The notes under the pieces: generated by a model
Seen by the model: the letters and a program-made list of their open reading frames with translations, nothing else
What the model was told of the DNA's origin: nothing
Database searches by the model: none
In this document: piece by piece, positions 39,501 to 50,030 of the stretch
Numbering within the stretch: position 1 is the first letter of the stretch
Layout: the number at the start of each line of letters is the position of its first letter
Program-made: the position numbers and the translations under genes
Source of the DNA: Agelaius tricolor
Taxonomy: Eukaryota; Chordata; Aves; Passeriformes; Icteridae
Length of the DNA stretch: 64,000 bases
Direction of reading: 5' to 3'
Assembly: GCA_023055355.1 (NCBI GenBank)
Contig: JALJCS010000002.1
Location: 82,485,001 to 82,549,000, forward strand

Positions 39501-40825
39501 GGAAACATTTGGAGAACATCAAGCTCACTTAAATTTCCACATACTAATAAAAGGTCCACTTCTTGCATCTTAGGGCTTACAAGGCTACACAGTGTTCAAC
39601 AACTGTCATCTTAATAACTACTAAAATTGCTGATAAAGCTAACATATTTGTTCATAGATAAACATGGTAGAGGTGGAATTAACTAGACAAAATATAAGTG
39701 TTGCTTCCAATCTTTAAAACATCTAATGCTAAATAAGAAAGATATGGGTCAAAGCAAGAAGGCTGAAATTTAATGTAAGAATTTAAAATAATTGCATTTT
39801 TTAGAGAAAGAAAAGACATTTTCATTAACAGTCTGCACACAGAACAGTGATTCACTTGAAATAATTTCCTAATGCCAGCATTATTAAAAAGAAACATTTT
39901 CACCAAAGCTGGTGTCAAAGAGACTGGCAATATATGTTCAAATTCCATTTAGATACATCTTCAGCCAATTCACATTCATTCATCAGATACAGGCACTGGA
40001 TGAAAGAAAATACTCTTCCAGTTTTTTAGGTGTAATAGTAATGATTTATAACAGGAAATAATTAACCATCAGTGTAATTTGTGACATTGTTGAACTAAAT
40101 TAGCAAAATTTAATTTTAAAATTTAAAACTGTCTTGATTTTTCAGTCCTCTAAACACTCCCAAAAACATGGATCTTTATTTCCATACCTGATATATACAA
40201 ATATGCATAAATTAATATTCAGCTTTATTAGTTTTCAATCATCAAGTGAGAACCATATGATGCATCTTCAAGTGTATTCATTTTTTTTATAAGAAAGGAT
40301 AATTTTTGCTTTGCAGCTATGTTTATTTTGTCTAACAACTGTTCACAGGGAACTTTTTACCCCATCTAAAAATATTTAAATAACATTTTTCTCTGTCCAT
40401 AGCGTCATCTTTGTTTGCTTGTTTATTTATTTTACCCAGGACTAGCAATCTATAGGGAACTCATCACCCCACATGGAAGTAGGAAAATATTTGTATTATG
40501 ATTCAGTTCAATTATTTGTATTTTATTGGACTCATAAGAAATCTTTAATAGGAAGAAAAAACAAAAGCCACAGGATCCACTCTGAATCAATAATTTTCGC
40601 TAACAACAGATCTATTGCAAATTTTTCTTTCTGGCTAATCTCAGTTTCTAAAACTTGATGCAATTGGTTTTTGTATTACACTGAGTTAAATGCATCACAC
40701 TTCATGCTTCATTTACCTGCTCTGCGACTGTAGTCTATTCAATGAACACAAAGCTGCATACTAACAATTCTGTCTGAAGAAATTAGTTACCTGCATTACT
40801 TTCTTCTAGAATGTCCCTTCCTCAT
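36557..40825. other. Unique AT-rich non-coding DNA
   Basis: Nothing gene-like. A T-rich pyrimidine tract lies at 37992-38030. The 112-codon frame at 38406-38744 and the 90-codon frame opposite it have no recognisable family. Confidence 0.55.
37992..38030. repeat. T-rich polypyrimidine tract
   Basis: About 39 bases dominated by T with scattered C and A. Simple low-complexity DNA. Confidence 0.9.
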
Positions 40826-41166
40826 CATAGAATTATAGAAAAATTTAAGCTGGGAAAGAGCTCTAAATCCATTGAGTCTAACTGTTAACCCAGCACTCCC
40901 AAATCTACCACTAAACTCTAAGTGCCACATCTACACCTCTTCCAAATACCTCCAGAAATGGTGACTCAACCACTTCCCCAGCAGCCTGTTCCAGTGTTTA
41001 ACAACTCATTCAGTAAGGATATTTTTCCTAACATCCCACCTAAATCTGTGATGGTGTAACCTGAGGCCATTTCCTCTTGTCTTATCTTGTTACTTGGGAA
41101 GTGAGAGTGACCCCCACCTCCCTACAACTTCCTGTCAGGTAATTGCAGAGTGATGAGATCCATGCT
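40826..41166 (-). mobile_element. CR1 LINE, 3' fragment
   Basis: Read on the minus strand, the 3' end lies at the low coordinate ('catagaattatagaa', a worn CR1 tail). On the plus strand follow 'tgagtctaactgttaaccca', 'cctgttccagtgtttaacaa', 'atttttcctaacatccca', 'ggccatttcctcttgtctta' and 'acttgggaagtgagagtgac', in CR1 order. It contains no intact coding frame. Confidence 0.9.
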
Positions 41167-42307
41167 TACGATGGATTAGGCCACAGGAACCTGCTGTCAA
41201 TGCTGTATAGTCTGAAGCCATGCAAATCTCTCTGAGATTGTACAGATAAAGTGAGAGTTAGTGGGAATCCTTTATGCTGTAAGTAAATTCTTGATTAAAA
41301 TGCGAAAATTGATTATTCATTTCTTTATTTTTTCCCTTTATAGTTCATAATCTTTTTTAAATTATTTTTTTGTGCAAGGTAAAATTCCATCATCTCTCTT
41401 CACTGCACAGCAGTGCAGTCTAATAATATTCACTCTTCACTACATCAGAAACATATTCATATGGTAATCCGTTGAATACATTTTAAACTTATAATCACTT
41501 ATATTTACCTGCTCAGTGTTGGGCTAGGCAAGACAACAAAGATCTAGCAAGTACAGCAGTAGTAACCTGATGGAGGCAAGAAGCTGCAGCATCAAATATC
41601 TGCTGCAGAGAATGCAAATTGCCTAGTCTCTCTCTCTCTAGTAGATATCATGGGTTCAATCAAGACTTACAAGCCTATTAACATAAGCAATATATTAAGA
41701 CAAGTTCATTTAAATTTCTTCACAAATGGTCATAGATATATGGCCTTAAGATCTGCAGAATGCTCAGATTTCCCATGTATAAATATTTCAACTACATTAT
41801 TTAAAAAGATTAATTGAAAAGGTTTAGTTCAAAACTAGCATAACATTTCAACCAATAAACACAAGGATATGCAGAATATATTCCCTAGGCATCTTTCTTT
41901 ACCACTGACCCATGAATGATATGTTGAATAGTAATTACAGATTTTTTTTTTTCATCATGCAATCCCATTGGGTTCTCTCCCTAGATCTGACCCCTAAAGG
42001 GTACATATAAGAATAATTAAAATATGTATTATATCATAAAATTTATACATTGTAGACCTAACCTGGAAATGTTTATTTATGCAAACAGAGAATGGACTTG
42101 TATTAACCTTATTTTGGTGAGGAAAAAATACTATAAGAAAAAAAAAACACCAAACAAAACAATCTCCCTGATATGTTAGAAAATAAACAAGTTTGGAATA
42201 AGATAATTAAAAGCTTGTTGATCAACCTGATTCCAGGTCAGTGAGTTAAGATGTTGCAAAAAACCTCCAAACAAATTATAATTTATTTATGAATGTAAAT
42301 ATATATT
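41167..42307. other. Unique AT-rich non-coding DNA
   Basis: No gene or repeat family recognised. It lies between two CR1 copies of the same orientation that carry overlapping parts of the 3' end, so they are separate insertions. Confidence 0.55.
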
Positions 42308-42930
42308 ACAGAATGAGTGAGGCTGGGAGGGACCACAGTGGGTCATGTGGTTTAACATCCCTGCACAAGTAGGGTCATGCCAGAGCCCCTGGCACAGCAT
42401 TGCATCCAGATGGCTCTTGAATATCTCCAGTGAGAGAGACTATGCAAGCTCTTTGGACAATCTGTTCTAGTTCGTGGTCACCTGCACAGTAAAAAGTTCT
42501 TCCTCATATTCAGGTGGAATTTCCTGTGCATCACTTTCTGCCCATTGCCTCCTGTCCTGTTGCTTAGCACCACCATGAAGAGCCCAGATCCATCCTGTGA
42601 CACCCTTCCTTCAGGTGCTTCTATACAGTGATAAAGATCCCTTTCAGCTGTCTCTCCTTGAAGCTGAACAGGCCCAGCTCCCTCAGACTGTCCTTGTAAG
42701 AGAAATGCCCCAGTCCCTTAATCATCTCTGTGACCCTCCTCTGGGTCCCTCTCTGGACCCTCTCCATTATCTCCAGGTCTCTCGTACTGAGGACCAGAAC
42801 TGGACACAGCACTCCAGATGTGCCTCTCTAGGGCTGAGCAGAGGGGCAGGATCACCTCCCTTGAACTGCTGACAAAGTTCTTCCTAACACTCCCCAGGAT
42901 ACCATTGGCCTTCATGGCCACAGGGTACAC
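42308..42930 (-). mobile_element. CR1 LINE, 3' part, about 620 bp
   Basis: This copy reads in CR1 order on the minus strand. Plus-strand landmarks are 'gaccacagtgggtcatgtgg', 'agttcttcctcatattcagg', 'cccattgcctcctgtcctgt', 'tgaagctgaacaggcccagc', 'tgaccctcctctgggtccct', 'actggacacagcactccaga' and 'ttcatggccacagggtacac'. It reaches further into the element than the copy at 40.8 kb. Open frames in it (up to 91 codons) are remnants or chance frames. The reverse transcriptase itself is not intact. Confidence 0.93.
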
Positions 42931-43019
42931 CAGCTTTTTGTATAATATTTATTATTATCGAAACCAAAAAGCCATCCAAAATTCTCTTTTCAGTACCTCT
43001 CAAATATTTTAAAGGAGAT

Positions 43020-43098
43020 TTTGTTAAGGAAAATATTTGCCAAAATATTTTCCAAAAATGGGTAAATATTCCTGTTTGTTAAGGAAAATATTGCCAAA
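43020..43098. repeat. Direct duplication plus 11-bp hairpin
   Basis: A 25-base word beginning TTTGTTAAGGAAAATATT at 43020 recurs at 43075 with one base deleted. Within the first copy, GGAAAATATTT (43028-43038) pairs exactly with AAATATTTTCC (43043-43053) across a 4-base loop. Confidence 0.9.
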
Positions 43099-44458
43099 TA
43101 AAAGCAGAGTGGTAAATTTTCTTGTTCTACATATAATCTTTCTGCAAGAGTGCAGTGTGCATGAGAAAAAAATAAATGTGAATAACCCTTAGGTCATTTC
43201 ATACTCCTCTGTTTGAGCTGCATAGTGCCTAAGCAAATCCTGGTTTCTAGAACAGAAGCAAAAAGAAAAAGTAGATAGAACAAACAGCAGGTAGACAATG
43301 AGCAAGTGAAATGTGAAGCAAATCTTCTAATAGCAAGAATGGATTCATTGCAAGGTCAAAGTCTTCTTTCTTATTTAATGAGTATATATTAAAACCCAGA
43401 TTTTACCTGTGATTCCCAAATAGACTGGTGAAACTTAGAGGAAGCATCCACACTTCTTTATTAGCTACTCTTATATGGTAGGTGCTAGAGAATTATATTA
43501 TAGTGAATGAGGCATAAAAAGTGCATTTGTTATGCCTTCTTTTGATGAATATTCTGAGACTCTTACTGGACTTCATTATATAATATGACCAAATGGTATC
43601 ACAAATTGTGCAAGTTACATATATTTGCTCTCTCACCAGTTGGAAGTTGGGGATGTAGAAGTATCTTATTGTGTTATATTAACTATTCATCAATAACTGG
43701 TTTCTTGGATACCTGGTGAGCTTCATAATCTAGCTGGGTAAAGATGACCTCTAAGGAGTTCCTGAAAATGTTTATAACTCCCAAGCTTATCCAAAAACTA
43801 ATTGTTATGCTAAAGACAGACAAAACTTGGCTCTGCTGATTTAACACCTCTTCTGTACAGAACAGTATCCAACCAAAAACCTCCTGAATTTAATAGAATG
43901 TCTGTGAACTGTGGTGAAAGCTCTGCATGGTTAGGCTGGCTTACAGTGCTCTGGTCTGTGCTCTGAAGAGCCATTAGGAAATCGATCATCCAGAGCAGAG
44001 ACAAATGGGTAAAGAAATGGGTATTACTTCATACTGAACTGGCTTTGATCCCAAGGAAAAATCTGTACTCACAGTAACGAATAATGTCAGGGGTTAAGAG
44101 CAAGGCATTTAATTTTTACTTGGTTCAATTTTAATCTGTATCATGGAGATATTAGCACTACTGCACTCAATATCTGACTCCTTAAAATACTGGAAAGGCA
44201 TTAAATTAACTCTTTCTAAAAGGAGTTTCTGGAACGTTATTATCAATCTCTCTCTATGCCCACCACACATCATTTTTATGAACTAGTAGAAATAATTCCT
44301 CTTGCAGACATAAAAAATTACATAGTCAGTAACGTGACACATGCTACAATCGGTTTCCCTGTTTTCATTCCTGAAACTTTTATTTTGCTTATACATTACA
44401 GTTCTTTTTACTTGTTTCTGGCCAGTTAATAACATACAGTGAACATCCACTAGTTAAG

Positions 44459-44500
44459 ATTCTATTAATTTGCTTGTTAATTCTATTAATTTGCTTATTT
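44459..44500. repeat. Two-copy 21-bp tandem repeat
   Basis: The unit begins ATTCTATTAATTTGCTT. The second copy differs only in its last four bases. A slippage-type duplication. Confidence 0.9.
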
Positions 44501-44661
44501 CAATAGAATTATAGGATTGTTGAAATGACTTTGAAAACCTATGCCATTCATTTTTCTATTCTAAGAATGACATTGTACAATAACTTTTATGGGTTTTGTT
44601 TTGATTCTTTACAAGAATTTTCATTTGCTTCATCAAATAGTTTCTGGTCTTGATTATACAT

Positions 44662-44664
<3 letters not shown>

Positions 44665-44715
<51 letters not shown>
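44665..44715. repeat. (AT)25 microsatellite
   Basis: Fifty-one bases of uninterrupted alternating AT. Self-complementary and able to extrude as a cruciform. Length is likely to vary between individuals. Confidence 0.98.
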
Positions 44716-44718
<3 letters not shown>

Positions 44719-47412
44719 GTGCTCTTTAATCTATTGTTCAGTCACATAAAACATATGTAATGATTAATTTTATACATATATTCCCTTATTCCAAAATATT
44801 TGTTTTCTTATGGGAAGTTAACTGCTTTAGGGACTATTCATTGCTTATAGTGTTCTCATATCATTACCTGGGCTGCACCCCACAGAAGCTTCACCCACAT
44901 ATTAATGTGGATTTTGTTAAGTTGAAGCATATCATACACATCTATGGCAATTTTGAACTCATTTGTCTACTAAGAACTTGGTTACGAGTAGAAAAATGTT
45001 TAAGAAGCTTTCAGAAACCTGCTGTTTTAAGGTGGTATGAAATAGAAGTCAAAATGCTTAATCAGAGTAGTGGAAAAGAAATTACCTCAATAGTAATTTT
45101 TTCCCTTATTTCTATGATTTGCATGTGATAAGAGAACATTACTCACAAGTGTCATGATACTTGGTGTGTGTTCTGTAAGAAATTAAGGTTGGTATGTCTT
45201 AATTGTTTTAAAACTTTGATCTTCCTCAGATAATTGTTCCTGAATGTTTGAATACCTGTGCAAAATGTTCGATCATAGTTATTTTAGAATAACTTTCTAT
45301 TTCAGTGTAGCAATGGCACTTTTCTCTCTTGTGGTGCAGCCATTCCATGGCCAAAGGAGAGATGCAATTGCAGTCTCAGGTCACCCTCATTAGTATGCAT
45401 TGCCAATACAGAAAAGAGCAGTTATTTAGAGGAAATTATTGAGAAAACTAGCATAGAATATAATTATTTCAGAATAGCTATAAGAGTTAATCTCTCTCGG
45501 TTGATAAAGTCCCCAGAATTGCACCTATCCACAGAAAATATCTGCATTGAACTGGGACTCAGGAATATAAGCTGGGTAGCTGAAGCAGTCCCTGACTGTA
45601 TCAATCCTCATGTTCAGTGCAAGATGCTGCAATGGATCATTTAGTGACTTCTCTCGTAGTTAATGCTAGATTAAGAGATTCTGCATTTTCCACAGACCAA
45701 AGAACTCTGAAAAATAAATCTGATCAGAAATGGCTGCAGGAACAGGTTTCATCAGTAATTTCAGCAAATCTGTCTGTGACATCTTTGTGTCCTTGGTCCT
45801 TTTCTCAATATATATTAACCATTTCTTCTAACTTTCACCAGTTCTAGTAGACGATATTCATGAATGTGATTGCTAACAGCACCAGTAATCAAATAAGTAA
45901 CATTTAGATAAAACTATAACAGAAATTATAAAGTACAAACTTTTATATTCTGGTTATACTTTAATTTGGGGTTGTTGCAATTGTTTTACTACACTAAACA
46001 CAATTTGTTTCTGTCCTTCATAAATTAGAGCATACCTTGGCTCCTCAACTATCACCAGGTTTTGAAATGCTGTATTAAGTGAGTATGTCACTGGTTGAAC
46101 TTATTTCTGCTTGTTTTATAAAGACATTTTTTGTAGAATGCATTAGAAAACAACTTCCTCAGAAGACAAGCTGCAAAAAAATAAGAAAAAGAAGATATGT
46201 TCTATTCTTGAAGTTCCAATGCAATAAAAATTTCTAATCAGAAGATTTTGACTTGCAAAGTTCTCACACAAGTCAGAGCCAAGGAGTGCTGCTCTCCTTA
46301 GTACACAAGGCTCCAAGAATAAAAACTGATAATCTAAAATCTCTAAACTGGATCAGTTCAGAGAACTTGAAGTTTTCAGAGCTCCTTGTTGCAGGCAGAG
46401 AAACAAAAAGGCAAAGTGAAGAGTAAAAGTTGCATATATATTACCAGAAGATTGAAATTACTCTAGATTTCCTAATTTTACATCATATTAGCATTTCTGC
46501 TCCTAAAGCAATGGTCATACTTGCATTACCTTTCAGTAACAAAAACTTTATGTCCCTGAAAGCTTTTAGCCCTATGACAACCTACAAAACAGGATTCACG
46601 TGGAGATACAGATATATTTAATATGCAAAATTCTGTAATTGCTAGATTTCCTCCTAGGCTCAAGAAATTAAAAACACTCAAAAAATGGACTTCATGTCTT
46701 CCCTTTGAGAAAACTAGTAAGTGAAAAAAGTGAAAAAATTCAAATTGCTACTTGTTGAAAACAGAGAATAAATCCAGCTTCTATGGGTATCTAGTTCCTT
46801 GAATAGTTCCAATTCCTAGTTACCAGTTATAATAAAGATAATTATCTATTTAAGAAATTAAACTATAGAAAGGGGAAAAATTTCACTTCCAGTCTGTTTT
46901 TTGCCATCTGAGGGAAATCTTTTCACCATATTTATCTATATGAGTGAGTGTGATATTATTTAAACCATACCGCCTTTCACAGTGGGTTTTCTTTTCTTCA
47001 TATTCTTCTAACCTAAATCAGAAATTACTTCTTATTTGAGACTTGGAGCTTGATTGTTGTAATGAGGTGGAATGGAATTACAAGAGAAAACACTTCAGTA
47101 TCAAACAAGTGACTAGAAGGCAGTTTATCTGATTTGAAATCAATGATCACCACTCCTTTTCTCTCCAGCTGAAGATCTCCATCTTGCTTGGTCCTGTCTC
47201 ACCAACTGGTCGGGAAGAGGAGATATATTACAGCCTAGGTAGTGAAGGGGAAAGGAACAGGGATGCAGCAATCCCAATTATCTACTTACTGCAGAAAAAT
47301 GCCTCTAGAACCTTAGGAGGCACTGAAATTTGTCTAAATCATATCCCTTTTCACAAAAATTGATGCATATGATGTTCACATCCTTCCCATGAGGTGTTGA
47401 TCAGACACCAGG
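44716..47412. other. Unique AT-rich non-coding DNA
   Basis: No repeat family or gene recognised. The 122-codon frame at 44760-45128 and the 76-codon frame at 45617-45847 have no motif that I can name. Confidence 0.5.
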
Positions 47413-47477
47413 GTAAATGAAGACCCTTCTGGGTAAGTGTCTATTTTTGATGCTTACCCAGAAGAACCTTCGTGGGC
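47413..47477. other. Pre-miRNA-like hairpin, unassigned
   Basis: CTTCTGGGTAAG (47426-47437) pairs exactly with CTTACCCAGAAG (47453-47464). Four more pairs (two G-U, one U-A, one C-G) close a 7-base loop at 47442-47448. Outward, after a symmetric 3-by-3 internal loop, 47417-47422 pairs with 47468-47473 (one G-U). After a 2-by-2 mismatch, two more pairs follow. In all, about 24 of 29 positions pair per arm. Size and symmetry suit a microRNA precursor, but I do not recognise a known mature sequence, and a chance inverted repeat or the remains of a small DNA transposon are alternatives. The strand of any transcript is unknown. Confidence 0.35.
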
Positions 47478-47544
47478 AGACAAGCCTCTCCTTAAAATTC
47501 TACTTAACTACATAATGTAAAACCTTGGCACTCAGCAATGATGT
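47478..47544. other. Short spacer between hairpin and CR1
   Basis: Nothing recognisable. Confidence 0.4.
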
Positions 47545-47760
47545 GTACAAGGTGATGAATGCGATGAAAAGGACTAAGAGATTGTCCCCCTGTATTCAGC
47601 GCTGGTTAGGCTGCACCTTGAATGCTGTGTTTGGTTTTGGGCCACACAATACAAGAAAGATTTTGAGGTGCTTGAGCATGTCCAGGAAAGATGGCAAACA
47701 GTCTGGAGCACAAGTCTTGTGAGGAGTGTAAGATTTGAATGCTTGAGAGAAGTTTTATCA
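47545..47760 (+). mobile_element. CR1 LINE, internal fragment
   Basis: The CR1 order is clear: 'cccctgtattcagcgctggt', 'taggctgcaccttgaatgct', 'gtgtttggttttgggcc', 'aatacaagaaagattttgag', 'gtgcttgagcatgtccagg' and 'gtctggagcacaagtctt'. It overlaps in content with the central part of the copy at 58.2-59.0 kb. Both ends are missing, including the 3' tail. The 65-codon frame at 47525-47722 lies almost wholly inside it. Confidence 0.9.
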
Positions 47761-48561
47761 ACTTTGCAGATTGAGATTCCTCTTTAGAAAGTGTATTCAA
47801 AGGGTATTTCCATGGGTGAAAAATTCACTCTTGAATTTTTTTCAGTCCCACTGAGCACAATAAAAAAGTGCATCCATGGTATAGAAACATAGATTGTCAC
47901 CAATTTTTTATGTACCACTACTACCTTTGTTTTCTCTTTAAAAAGTTCAAAAGTCATCAGTAAGGTAAATATACTTTAGTGCATCAGAACTTCAAAGTAA
48001 ATCAGGAGTACAGTACATCAATGTCCCTAAGAAAAAAAAATTAAATACAGACATGAAACTAAGCCTTACTTTTGAGATGTATTATTTTTGAATTAGTATC
48101 TCTTGTCACTTTATAAAATGAAAAATCTAAAATTTCAGCAGATCAATCCTAAACATAATTACTGTGTGCTCAGATTCCAAGAGATGGCAGACTGTGTATT
48201 TGTTTGCTTTCCTGAAGGGTGATTGACACCCTTCAGGATGTCCCTCACTCACTTCAGGATGGTAGGACATTTAATATTTTGGGATAAGATGTATAACCAC
48301 CATTTCTTTTAAACCCAAAACTTATTTTATGTGCATTCCAAAATATCCTGAATGTTTCTGGGAAATCAGTACTAGCCTCAGCTTTGGGCCACTTTAGTCT
48401 GTTTTGCAAGGAAGAAAAGTAGAAAGAAAGATGCTGCAGTTTGAGGATTTAGCAAGCCCTTTTCTCTTTGTGAACTCAGGGTTTCCTTGGACCCACCAGA
48501 AATCAGGCATAACCATAGGCAGCAGTAAACTAATGAAAAGCAGAAGTGACTGATGACAGCC
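47761..48561. other. Unique AT-rich DNA upstream of the LTR
   Basis: No gene. It contains a perfect 12-bp hairpin at 48210-48238. Confidence 0.55.
48210..48238. repeat. Perfect 12-bp hairpin
   Basis: TCCTGAAGGGTG (48210-48221) and CACCCTTCAGGA (48227-48238) pair exactly around the loop ATTGA. The word CTTCAGGATG at 48231 recurs at 48252, so an earlier local duplication is likely. It is not followed by a T-run of the kind that would suggest a terminator. Confidence 0.95.
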
Positions 48562-50030
48562 TGTCGTGGTTTGACACTGGCTCATCACTAAACACCCACA
48601 AGAGCTGCTCACTCACCCTCCCCAGCCACAGCTGGGCAGCAGAAGGAAAAAGAAAAAAATATTAACAAAAGGTTCCTGAGTTCAGGACAGGGAGAAACAC
48701 TTCAAGGGCAAAACAGGCTCAATTTAAGGTTGCAAAGTGATGCTTATTACTAACAGAATCAGAGGAGGATAATGAGAAGTAAAATAAGCCCTTGAAACAC
48801 CTTTTCCCCTCAGCCCCTCCCTTCTTCCCACTGACAGTGCAGGGAGACAGGGTGAGGGAGTTTGGTCAATTCATCACTGAGATTTTCATCTGCTGTTCTG
48901 GGAGAGGAGTCCTGCCCCTGTGAGGCCATGGGGTCCCTCCCACGGGAGACAGTTCTCCGTGAACTTCTCCAGAATGGGTCCACTCCCACCACAGCTGCTG
49001 CAAACATGAGTCTCTCCCATAGGCAGACAATCCTCCCAAAACTGCTGCAGCGTGGGTCACCCTTCCATGGGGTGCAGTCCTCCAAGGACAGGCTGCTCCA
49101 GCCCGGGAGCAAGGGCTGTCTCCCTCCACCAGGTCTCTGGATCTCTGCATCCCCCGTGGATCCCCATGGGCTGTGGGTGGATCTCTGCATCCCCTGTGGA
49201 TCCCCATGGGCTGTGGGGGGATCTCTGCATCCCCTGTGGATCCCCATGGGCTGTGGGAGGATTTCTGCATCCCCTGTGGATCCCCATGGGCTGTGGGGGG
49301 ATCTCTGCATCCCCTGTGGATCCTCATGGGCTGTGGGTGGATCTCTGCATCCCCTGTGGATCCCCATGGGCTGTGGGAGGATTTCTGCATCCCCTGTGGA
49401 TCCCCATGGGCTGTGGGGGGATCTCTGCATCCCCCATGGATCCCCATGGGCTGTGGGGGGATCTCTGCATCCCCCATGGATCCCCATGGGCTGTGGGGGG
49501 ATCTCTGCATCCCCCATGGATCCCCATGGGCTGCGGGGGGATCTCTGCATCCCCTGTGGATCCCCATGGGCTGTGGGAGGATTTCTGCATCCCCTGTGGA
49601 TCCCCATGGGCTGTGGGGGGATCTCTGCATCCCCCATGGATCCCCACGGGCTGCAGGGGCACAGCTGCTTCACCATGGTCTGCACCACAGCCTGCAGAGG
49701 AGTCTCGGCTCCAGTGCCTGGAGCACCTCCTGCCCCTCCATCTCCACTGACCCTGGTGTCACCATGTTGTTTTCCTTCACATGCTCTCACCTCCTCTCCT
49801 TCTCTGACTAGGAGAAAAACCTGAATTTGTTGTGATTTCCTTCTTAGAAATGTCATCACAGAGCTGTTACCAGACCCTCTCATGGGCCCAGTTTTGGCCA
49901 GCAGCATGTCCATCTTCAGAGCCATCTGATTGGCACTGCTGGACATGGGGGAATCTTCCAGCAGCTTCCCAGAGGAGCCACCTCTGTGACCCCCCTGCTA
50001 CCAAAAACCAGGCCATGCAAAACCAATACA
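48562..50030 (-). mobile_element. ERVL-like solo LTR with internal minisatellite (family copy 3)
   Basis: On the minus strand the element starts TGTATTGG at 50030 and ends CCACGACA at 48562. Both termini fit the copy at 32068-32739. Plus-strand landmarks are 'tgtcgtggtttgacactgg' at the end, 'gggcaaaacaggctcaattt' beside a variant polyadenylation signal (AATAAG), 'cccctcccttcttccca', 'gggtccctcccacgggagac', 'cagtgcctggagcacctcct', 'ggacatgggggaatcttcc' and 'cccctgctaccaaaaacca'. At about 1.47 kb it is more than twice as long as copy 2, mainly through the 13-unit repeat array. There is no adjoining viral coding region, so it is a solo LTR. The flanks do not give a clear target-site duplication. 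Long open frames here (up to 378 codons) come from the array and are not genes. Confidence 0.88.
49141..49660. repeat. 40-bp minisatellite, 13 units
   Basis: Thirteen head-to-tail units of exactly 40 bp fill 520 bases, with no insertion or deletion. Each unit reads ATCTCTGCATCCCC, a variable dinucleotide plus TGGATCCCCATGGG, then CTGTGGG and a variable end. Variant sites: the dinucleotide is CG only in unit 1; the corresponding site shows the TG form in units 2-7 and 11-12, and the CA form in units 8-10 and 13. The pair 'gggagg' followed by 'atttctg' occurs three times, at units 3-4, 6-7 and 11-12, showing duplication of multi-unit blocks. The units are free of stop codons in all frames, which creates long false open frames on both strands. 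Confidence 0.98.

Larger units (their letters stand above)
42931..44664. other. Unique AT-rich non-coding DNA
   Basis: No gene recognised. It contains a direct duplication with an internal hairpin at 43020-43098 and a two-copy 21-bp tandem repeat at 44459-44500. Confidence 0.55.

Noticed and set aside
49141..49660. CRISPR array
   Set aside because: The units are directly adjacent with no unique spacers, and the setting is an LTR in a bird genome.
48810..49946. 378-codon repeat protein on the minus strand
   Set aside because: It arises from the 40-bp minisatellite in an LTR. Equivalent frames are open on both strands, and the flanking part reads through recognisable LTR sequence.
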